Assembly: GCA_019096065.1 (NCBI GenBank)
Contig: JAGUCH010000009.1
Coordinates: 5,280,001-5,344,000, forward strand
Reading direction: 5' to 3'
Length of the DNA stretch: 64,000 nt
Source of the DNA: Paracyclopina nana
Taxonomy: Eukaryota > Arthropoda > Copepoda > Cyclopoida > Cyclopettidae
Position 1 is the stretch's first letter. Every line of letters starts with the position of its first letter. Of the stretch, positions 47,601 to 57,300 are shown piece by piece. A program made the translations under genes and the position numbers. The notes under the pieces were generated by a model, which ran no database searches, had not been told where the DNA came from, and worked only from the letters and a program-made list of their open reading frames with translations.

Positions 47601-50600
47601 TCACGCTAAATCTTGGCAATTTTCCCGCAACCACTCTTTTTAAAAGGCTATTGCACATGAACAGGGCATAAAACTGCATTTCCTTCTAGTTTTTTTGTTT
47701 GATATGTAGACGTGCGCTTTTTAATTCTATTCACAGTAGATTTATACTTTCACTGATCCCAATCAGAATTGGGCCTATAGTAATTTGACATGCACAGTAT
47801 GAGGCGAGAAATTTTGCACAGATCATGCCAATCCAATTTCGCAAACCGACTGCATTTTTTACTTCACACTTTTTATGGCCTCATTACAGGAAAAATTAAA
47901 GAGCGCTGATGCTTCGCAATAAATTCTAGTCACTTTGTCTTCTAGCTAAGCTGGTATTAAGCATTAGATAACCGATTTATGTTTGCTTCGTTTAGCTTCA
48001 TTCGAAGGCTACAGATTAGGCTAATTTCAGTCTTTTCCCCCTTTGAAAGGGCCCAATCATCACATGGCTCATTAAATGATGACCATGAATAAACTGGAGG
48101 GTTTTTTTGTTGAAAAAACAAGTCTCTGTTGGTGAAAGTTGTAAAAATCGAAAAAAGAAGCAAGTTTGATGTGGGATAGGAAAAAAGTGCCACTTCCATG
48201 TTCACTTAAGCGTGGTGACACATAAGCATGTGTCGGCCCATTCTTGTACAATTTCCAGGCCAGAATTTGAAAAATGTTCATCGGCCCACCATGAAAATGG
48301 CCGCCAAAATTCGTAGTTGTCACAGACTTAGGTGAAAAAATTGAAATGGCTCAAACATCCTCAGTTCTTGGCAAGAGGAGCAATAATTTTGCGAGTGCAC
48401 CAGAGCAGGAAAGCCGCAAGTAAAAATTCAAATTGTCACTTTTTTTCGGGCCCACCTACTTGTAGTTGTTGTTCACTTTCTCTTGTCTACTACATATGTC
48501 GATTTTTAGTGCAAAGTTGTTGGTAATAGTTGCGGCCAAGAGGAGTAATTAGGTACAGGCCTGTGCTTCTTCCTGCCACAAAAAATCTCGTCAAAACTTG
48601 CTGAAAGTTTCACAGAAAATTAGCATTACATATGCAATACATTAGGCAAATCAATGTTTTTTTTCTACAGCAGCAGCTGCTAAAGAGTGGCTAATTTTCA
48701 GTAAAAGTAGGCTGTCAACCATTATAGCCTCTTTGATCAGTCAATTTTCGAAAGAAAGTCGTTGTATAAATACCATACCATAAGGTGGCCTACTAGTATG
48801 GAATTACAAAATGCTTTAATGGAAAAGTGCCAAAAGGGGTTGTTGTTGTTGTCTTTGAAAAATGTGTCAATTGATTGAATTTCTCTTTTACGTAGTACAC
48901 AGGGAGGGATGATGGTAATGTGGTGGTTTCTACATGATATGGTGGGAAAAAGAGCTACTAGAATTGATTGGTTTTTTTTTTTCTTCTATGTTCAGCCCTT
49001 CAATGAAACCGTCAAAATCTGCAACACACCCCTGGTGAGGCAATGCTCTGAGGAAAACCAAGGGCCTGACATTTGCAACACGTACTACGAGACCAATTGC
49101 GAGACCGTCTACAAAAGCTACGAAGTGGACCAAGATGAGCCCGACTGCAGAATGGAGATTGAGAAGAAATGCGAAAATGTCACTCGTAATTGGGGGCAAT
49201 TTTAGTGCAGAAAATTCGTGGTGATTTAACTCTCGTTTGCAATTGCAGTTGAACTCAACGGGGGAGAAGCCAGACAATTGGGTGGTGGGGATGAAACCAC
49301 AACTGCCAACCCTGGTGAATCCACAACCTCACCTGGAACTGTCATCGTGGTAAGTGTACTCCAAATGGGGCTTTTATGCCCCCTTCATTTGAACACATTT
49401 GCCTTGGAGCATTGAAGCTTTGAAGGAAAAGGGAATCTGCTGCTGACTATGTATCAACTAGTTCAGCGTGGGGTCGAGCAGTATTTTTTAGGGCACATTT
49501 GGCTTTTTCATGAAGCTTGCACCAACAGTTTTCATGCACTAAAACATACATCTTCACGCTTCTTTGTTTGAAGCTAAAATCGAGAGATTACTCAAGATGA
49601 AATATTTCTCATACAGTAAACTAACTTGCTAACTAAAATCTGTTTGTTTACGTCATTCGGGTTGGCACAAAGTCGATCTGATTTTTCGAGTCAGCTGGCA
49701 ATTGTCAAGTGTCAACATTAAACATTTTCTCATCTCAAGTTTTCTTTCAATAAGATTGGGGCATACATGAACAGAGCATTAATGATGAACAAAGTGGGCA
49801 TGTATGTGTGGTGAGAATGTTGGCCACATTTCAGCCAGTTAAATTGTTGTCAGCAAAACTTGAGATTTCCCACCACAACAATTTTATGGCATATATGCGG
49901 TACTTTGGTTTTATTGTTGTTGTCCTGCCTTAATGGTGATAGGGTTAGTTGATCTCACCAAATTGAGGGTTGTTGTACAAATTACTCTAAAACCTACAAA
50001 CGACAATTTGCTTTAGGTGGATGAAAAGTGCGAGGAGTGGCCAGTGCAAAAATGCACGCTGAACACGAGGAAGGTGACCAAGGTGCATCCGGATACGGCT
50101 TGTCGCAAAATCCCAAGGGAGGTCTGCGTGCCCAATAATTGTGCCATGGTTCAAGGCGATGAGGTGTGCAGAGAAGAGAATCGTATGCAGGTGCAAAATA
50201 TTCCCCAAGAAGAGTGCGATTTGAACCCTGTCGACACTTGTCATATGGAGGCAGTGCTTGTGCCCAGGTAAAAAAGCAATTTTTCTGCGGTCTCCCTCTT
50301 TGAGGCCCGAACAAACCGCAAAAATGGCCCTGTTCTCCTTTTTTCGGGCGAGAGCTCAAGTTGCCAGAAGCTACGAAGTAATTTAAAGAGTGAACTGAAA
50401 AAAATGGGATTTCTCTTCCAATCCTAAATCACACTTTTATTATCGTGCAAAGGAATGCAGGCAAAATGGCATAATTATCTAGGCAGAAAAGTACTTTTGT
50501 AATGGTGGGGCCGAATTGTTAGCGTGCATATTTTCCCATAGTGCAGCAGGAGTTTTTTTAAAGGAAGCCACAACATGTCATTTTGGATGTTGCATGCGTT

Positions 50601-51403
50601 TTTCCTATCAATTGTAGAACATGTATTCACAAGCATAATCACTCATCTCAGGTCAAAGGAAAACGTGCTTCCTTGATGATTGACTCTGAATAATAATGCA
50701 CACACACATCACCGGAATTCAATCTCGTTTTTGGCACTTTCAATTCGCCCTGCTCATCAATCATGAGCTCATTTTCCTCGATTCAGCCCCCAAAGGGTTG
50801 GCTTTTCACCTGATGATATACTTTAGTAAATCACAGGCTCTATTATAAGATAATGGCAACTTTCTTCACAATTTGCAGAACTTCCTCTTAAATAAAAGTA
50901 GACTGCTCCGTGAGCAAAATAGCAAATGTGCGGTAGTAATCCGCTAGATGGCGCGCCGATTTGTTTACATAGAAATTTCGGAGTAGAGGAAGCTATTGTC
51001 GCCACTCAACGGCCAAAAATGCCAAAAATGAGAAATAACGATGAGAATCCACTTCTGGTGTTTTTGTCTCTTATTTCAAAAATGATAGCGAAAAAACGCC
51101 TAATTCTCTTGATTCAGGCTTTACCACAATTTGTTGTACTTCCTCTAAAATACAGCAAGACATGAGCAATATCCGCGTGTCTTTCCCCAGATTTACGAGC
51201 TGATAACTTATTTTCACAGGCTTGTGCCCAAACCCAACTGTATCAAGGTACCCAAGGAGATTTGCGTGAATAGCAGGAACAACCCAAGAGTCGTGAAGAA
51301 ACCAATCATCAAGGAATGGTGCTATCGTCCCTCTGACTTGCAAGCCACTGGAGAAACCATCCCAACGGATGCTTCCAGCTTCAGAAGGGCTCACCACTAC
51401 TAA
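44648..51403 (+). CDS. Cys-rich secreted protein, eight exons
   Basis: Exons 44648-44659, 44742-45004, 45304-45517, 46868-47020, 48996-49185, 49249-49349, 50017-50267 and 51220-51403 join in phase to 455 residues. The start [20 protein letters not shown] is a signal peptide. An acidic, Gln/Arg-rich segment follows ([18 protein letters not shown]). The rest is built from repeating Cys modules such as [66 protein letters not shown] and [12 protein letters not shown] Thr/Gly/Ser linker (exon 6) separates two halves. It ends SSFRRAHHY. Proteins of this type are common in arthropod secretions and extracellular matrix, and their role is not established. Six of seven junctions are strong consensus sites. 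Introns of 0.3-2 kb here contrast with the 50 nt introns elsewhere in the window. Confidence 0.8.
50940..51067 (-). repeat. Dispersed CTAGATGG element, copy 8
   Basis: Lies in the last intron of the Cys-rich gene. Reversed copy with CCGCTAGATGGCGCGCCG, AAAATGCCAAAAATG and CCACTTCTGGTGTTTTTG. Confidence 0.75.
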
Positions 51404-51542
51404 CTGAAGAATCTCATGCTCTGCTAATTAGCCCCAAACTATTTTCCACTTCATACAATTATTTTTACAATGCATAATAACCTATTATTTTTGGTCTTTC
51501 AAATTGGGAATGGCCAATTTTTACCTTTGCATACTAACACTG

Positions 51543-51548
51543 AATAAA
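51543..51548 (+). terminator. Poly(A) signal AATAAA
   Basis: AATAAA lies about 140 bp after the stop codon of the Cys-rich secreted protein gene and is the first such hexamer downstream. Confidence 0.6.
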
Positions 51549-52070
51549 GTATAGGTTTTCTTTTTTAAGGCTAAAAACTTGCTCACAAGGAAATCGGGTT
51601 CCATTCTGTTTGGCAGTTATGAAAGTTGTACTTGATAATTACGCTCGTCTGCAATTATCGTCTGCTGGATTTTTTCATTCCGGATTTCAGTGAGCTCCGG
51701 CTTTTAAAACGATTTTCTATGTAATTGTCGCAAATTTGCCGTAGACAAACTTAAGGCGCACGCATTTCCTGACTTCAAAAAAGCATAAAAAATAATTTTA
51801 GGCAACATAAATCAATGTAAACTTCCATTAAATTAGGTTAAGCATTCCACTTTCATAAAATTTATTTTATTTTTGAGTAAAACTTTTAAAAGGTATTGGC
51901 ATTTCTCAATGAAAAATACATTTTCACATTTTGTAGATTACAAAATATAGATTGGCTTTTTTGCAAAAAAAAAAATGCGTACTGTGGTCTGGTAGCGCTG
52001 CTCGCTTTGTTATTATTGACTAAACGCAGAAGAAGCACAACAGCTGATCAGCTTAAAATTTGCCTTATTA
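51549..52070. other. Spacer, no gene seen
   Basis: AT-rich sequence between two plus-strand genes; presumably contains the promoter of the LRAT-like gene, but no core motif is clear. Confidence 0.5.
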
Positions 52071-52798
52071 ATGGCGGGAGCTCTTTTATGGCCTCTGGGC
52101 ACCTTAGTGAGTGCCACAGTGGGCTACGCATTTTACAGAAAGGCCCAAAAGGCTTCAGCCTCAGTTCCAGAGCGCTACACCAAAGTTTCCTCCGTTTTTC
52201 CAGAGGAATTTGATGATGTCGAACGTGAGACTGACATTTACCTGCTGTTCGTGTCATTGGAAAATATGCAATTGCTGAGCGATTTCAAGAGTCTCCAGCA
52301 TTGGGCAGTCGGCTGCGATTTCGGCAATCGAGCCTCCATTTACGAGCTGACTGGTGATCCAATCAAACCATGCTGGATTCAATGGAATGTGGGCGACAGC
52401 AAAGATAATTTCTCGCATGTCATCAAATTGGGATCGGTGTCAGTGTCGCCAAAATGTGTCAGAGATCTGGCTGAACGTAATGTCTACAATGGTACAAGGT
52501 GAAGATGACAATACCAATATCTTGAAAATTTCGCTTAATTCCACTGTTCAGGTACAAAGTGATTGGCAATAATTGCCAAGATTGGGTGGAGTGGCTGCTC
52601 TGCGAAATTGATCCGGAATTGGCAAGGGCCATGTACGAACGAGGAGTTCGTAAAGTTGCTGACACTTTCTTTGGCACTGTTGCAAAACAGAACAAATCTC
52701 TGTATGAAAGTCTCCCGTCCTCGCTAAGCTCCAATTCTTTGAGCAAGTTTGCGCACAGAGGAAGAGCCAAGCAGTTTAAAATCCAACATACTTCCTAG
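52071..52798 (+). CDS. LRAT/NlpC-P60-fold domain protein
   Basis: Exons 52071-52498 and 52552-52798 join in phase over a 53 nt intron to 224 residues. An N-terminal hydrophobic stretch (residues 3-21, GALLWPLGTLVSATVGYAF) probably anchors it in a membrane. A domain follows with His77 in LQHWAVGCDFGN, a YELTGD strand near residue 91, and Cys151 in the GNNCQDWVEWLL motif. H-W-A-V plus N-C-x-x-(F/W) is the signature of the LRAT-like permuted NlpC/P60 fold, where His and Cys form the active site in acyltransferases or thiol hydrolases. The C-terminal tail is Ser-rich and basic. Whether it is an active enzyme, and on what substrate, cannot be told from the sequence. An AATAAA lies at 52924. Confidence 0.65.
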
Positions 52799-53384
52799 CT
52801 TAGGTATCAATTTAACCAACTAACCAAATCTGGCTTTAAAGAATCCTCACAAACTGTAAACTGCTCATGCTGGAGAACAGCATTGAGAAGTGTATCTTTT
52901 TGCACCTGCACAGAATATGATGTAATAAAAGAATCATAAGCTGGAAACTTTCTTATACCAATATGATCATCTTGGGTTATTTGAGGTTAGGGCTCATGAC
53001 GGTGGCTGTGAATTATGGATTCATAAATAACAAGGATCCTGACTGGTACATCACTCTTTTCATTAGCTGATTGGCCACTCAAAAAACGAAGAAGGGAATA
53101 CGAAATCATTTGATCTAAATCCATCAGAGTATCTACTCAAATAGCCTCAAAAATTAAAAAGTGCTGCCAGACAATTTCAAATGTGATCTTCAATTCTCTA
53201 CCTAAATCTGAATTGAATGCCAATCAATAGATTTTCTTGCAATTATTTGAAATGTATGAAATGGCATGGCTGGTGATTAAATAACTGTCATGCCTGGATT
53301 TTGATCCAATGAGGAGAGATCCAACGTGAGGTTACGGTAATTTTTTTGTGCAGCCACAAGGAGAAACAGTTGCTTCTGATAAAG
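52799..53384. other. Spacer, no gene seen
   Basis: Contains AATAAA at 52924-52929, the likely poly(A) signal of the LRAT-like gene. A possible splice acceptor (TTTGTGCAG) near 53353 could join an upstream non-coding exon to the next gene. Confidence 0.45.
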
Positions 53385-54156
53385 ATGTCCAAGGAAGACA
53401 TTTCATTTGCACAAGCTGCCCAAAATTTATCTTCGTTAAGCCAGATTGTTGGATTACCTCATATTCTAACCTCCGTTTTGCCCGAGAATCATTTTGGCTT
53501 TCATGTGAAACGTGAATCCGGAGAGGAGTAAGCCAAATTATGAATTCACCTGTAAGTGCTTGTAAGTTCATCCATTTCAGAGCAAGAACATTTTCGTCTG
53601 GGTGCACGGATGCATTCACAGTATTCGCATTTTTGGCCTTCTTATTGGCCTTGTTGGACTTGATCCTTGAACTCCAAAATGGAGGAATGGGACGAAAAAA
53701 GCGAGACTCCTTTGATGAGCCAGAAAAGAATGCCACTCTCGCTACACACGCCATATTTAGGGGATTTCTAAATACATTGAACTCTTATGAAAGAAATCCA
53801 TCATGTGCTAAAAAATCCTTTTGTGAAGGATTTCGTAAAGCAGGAAGCTATGGACAAATCGGAGCTCAAATTGCTAGAATTTCCTGGTAAGTTAGTCTCA
53901 TTATATGCATTGGAGTCGTGCCAATGAATCACTTTTCAGCATCAAGGCTGAATATTACCTTCAAGAAGTAGATGATGACTTTTTCCAAGACTTTGCTCCA
54001 ATTGGATTTTATGGGATAAGTAATCACGGAGCAGACGAAGAAGCTTCACACTGCCTTAATTTATTTCCAAGTTGCAGCAACAGCACTGCAAATAACTCAA
54101 ACTTCAATCATGGCTCGTATGAGCTTGCAGCAATAAATATGATGAGTCTTTATTAA
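53385..54156 (+). CDS. Small membrane or secreted Cys protein (CE-motif family)
   Basis: Exons 53385-53527, 53581-53886 and 53940-54156 join in phase over two 53 nt introns to give 221 residues. It has a strong hydrophobic helix (AFTVFAFLAFLLALLDLILE) near residues 60-80, followed by a basic MGRKKRDSFDEPEK, which could be a cleavage site. The mature part has NPSCAKKSFCEGFRKAG then IGAQIARISC and a Cys-containing tail (EEASHCLNLFPSCSNS). The pattern C-x4-FCE...IS...C...C is shared with the gene at 34.9 kb, so the two may be distant paralogues. The start codon is the second in-frame Met; one at 53346 is the alternative. No catalytic motif is seen. Confidence 0.65.
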
Positions 54157-54308
54157 TCAATCAAAAATTCTTCGGTCACAGCCATTATAAAAACTGGGGT
54201 GAATGTTACAAAAAAGTATATGTACAAAAATTCAGGCCAAAAGGAAAGGGAGACAATTTTGTATAGGCGGAGTTGCAGTAGATGACTAGTGTGTAAAACT
54301 GTTGAGAT

Positions 54309-57300
54309 TCAACAATTCCATGGACTGCTGTGACTGGCTGCGAGCACTGGATACGTCGGTAGACCAGGGAATGAAGTACTGGAAAAATAAAGCAAAAGTA
54401 AGCTTTGACCAACATGCATGCAATAGTTAACCCTTAATTACCTCGGGAATCAAGTCAACATGCAACTGTTAGAACCACCACCACATTAGAAATTTGCCAC
54501 TTACTGACTGATTAGCTGTAAAGTCTGCTTGTGGCCACCCGGCAACGATGATCTGGTCTTGGAAGCCTTCACTGGGGTGATTTCAAGCGTTTTATGCTGA
54601 TTGGTAACTAGGAGCTTCTTAGTGTTCTTCAGCATATTCTTGCAGGCCTGAAGTAGGCTTGTCTTTGCTTCCTCGTCCACTTCGTTGAACTCTCTGCAAA
54701 GTTGGATTACTCAGGAAAATTTCTCAGCAACAAAAATCACACACTCTACTTACGAGTGGACCAAAACTGTGGGCAGGCCTTGCTCGATTTGCAAATCACC
54801 CAATGACTTGTATTTGGCTCTGTCCGAGGATTTCAATGAATTTGACTCCGAAGAGTCCACTGTGGATGGGGGAGACGCGGAGGGGACGATGTCAGCCTTC
54901 TGAATCACAGGGCTAAGGCTGCTTCCCATTGAGAAACGGCCACTATCAGTATTGCTGGTGTTGCTTTGCTGCTCTTCAATGCCAAGGAGCCGAGAAGCCT
55001 TATCAGACTTGGTTGAGGATGGTCTGGCTGAGGATGCTGATGAGACTGATCTTTTGGCAGCCTTGGTCTTCTTGAACTGGTTGCTGCCACTAGTACTGCC
55101 AGTAGCAGCAGGCAAATCAGCCCTGATTTGAATCTTGCACACGTTTTCCTGCTGGCTGATTTCAGCCACGCTTTTGGGCCTCTCTTCCAAAATGGCCTCC
55201 TCTCTGATGTAATCATTGATGACATCTGTATTCACATAGTCAGACTCTTGCAACGAGGGCATTGGCGACCGTTTGCTGTGAGTTGACTGAGACCTGTGGA
55301 CATGTCTCGCCACTGCTCTTGATGATGCAGAAGAACTAGAGCTGGACGCATGACGTCTTGGCATCGTTTGGTTTGAAGAGGCCAAGCTGAGATTATCCCC
55401 CCCAGTCGTCGACAAGGATAGCAAGGATCCTCTCATATTGAGCCCTAAATCGAAAATGGTCAGCAATTGATGATGGACTTGATCGCCATTAGCTTCATTA
55501 CCTGGCATGCTTTCCGCCCTGAACATGGCTGAGGAGCTGCTGGCATCGAGAGAAAATCTCTTCTGATGCGCAGTTTTGCCTGTGGTCCTCAGCACTTGCG
55601 CCTTGGTGGCCTCAAAAAGCTTCCTTTGGCTGGGGCTCGTTGCCTGGAGCATGAGGGTCACATGATCGAGAAATGCAACCAATTGCTGCGTCGCCGACTC
55701 ATAAGATTTACGGCTATTCTCCATCTGAAAGAGAAATAATGGAGGCCATAATTTAGGGATCATTGGCAGCTGCTAATGGCTATTTGATTTAAAGCTTACA
55801 ATGCCCAAGTGCCATTTGAGGTTTTCAATCTCCTTCTCCAAGTCCATTTGCCTTTTGGGATTGGAATATTGCTGAATATGCTTGAACTGAGCCTTGATCT
55901 CGCGGTTGTCCTCGAGCAGCCTCTGGCACTCAAGCCTGACCCTGATGAGCTCAGTGTCTCGCTCGGCAATTGTGTGATAGCAGTTGGTCAATTCACGCTC
56001 ACGTTCCTCGATTTCTCGCTCTTTTTCGTGCAATTCACGCTCCAATTCGGAGTCACTTGAACGACAACTTTCCATCTCTCCGCCAGAGTCGGATTTCATC
56101 GAATTGGGATGATGCTAAAAAGAGATATGATGACAAGATGATCATTTGATGGCCGAATCACGACTTCCTATGCAATAACAGTCACAATATCTTCAATTGA
56201 GCAATTTTATCCTTGAATCGTTTACTTTCCAACGCAAGAATAATTATATAATGGCAGTAATGGGAAAGTCATTATTAATACTTGATGATGCTTTTAATGA
56301 TCAAGAGTGGGCTGCTCAAAATTCCGAGGGAAAGGTAATTGTTCCTACCCGTTATAATAAACAATGGAATTATTACCCAACCGCTTAATAGGCTCCATTG
56401 TTGAGCTGCAACAGCCGGAAATCGCAATTAAAAGTTCACGGACGCCAAATTTGCAATTAGTCAATTCCTGGCTGCCTTTTGCCTCACTTAATCTCGCACC
56501 AGGCTAGCCGGTGGTACCTCATTATCCTTAGTGACATTTTAAAATGATATAAGGTCCTCTGACAACCGCAAATGCTGCTTGAGAAATTACTGGCCTACGA
56601 AAAATCCGTCAAGGCACGCTAAAAAGACAAAAAAGAGCCTTGGTCCATCATCATGGGAAACTAATTAGCCATTCCCATGATACTGATCATCGAGGACCAC
56701 TCATGCTAAAGGTGATAAGGGACCAATAGCTTCCTTGGGAAATGCTAAGCAGCCAGAGCGTCGGTGATCTTGAACTTGTCAAAAGGCATTTTCTCTGCTT
56801 TTCGAAGGCCTGCTTGCCGATCTGTACTTGTGTCAACTTGCATGTCACACATTTTGCTCTTTGGAAAATCAAGGACTCTATTCAGCCAAGATTATGACAA
56901 GGTGACGACAATTTCTGCACACAATAGGCCTTTTGTTTTTTATCTCCTGAGGAGTTTAGTCAAAATGCCAACGCAAGAGCTCTGGGCCATGAAAAGAAAT
57001 CTTACCTGACGAATCAACTAATTTGATCTCTGCACAAAATGGCATATTGTTTGGCCTCACCTTTCCAGCTTCCAGCCTGTAGCGGTTCTGCTTATTGCTC
57101 ATAATGGCATGAATGGCCGCGAAGAAATCCTCGTTGCGAACCACCAATTCCTCTTCATCATCATCATCAGCTTTGCCGCGGTTTTCAGAGGACTTGGACA
57201 GAATTTTGCGAATTTGCACCCACTCCTTGTCAGAATACGTGAATCCGAGCTCCTCACAAGTCTGCAAAGAGCACAATTTCAGTACACAGGAAGTAGCAGC

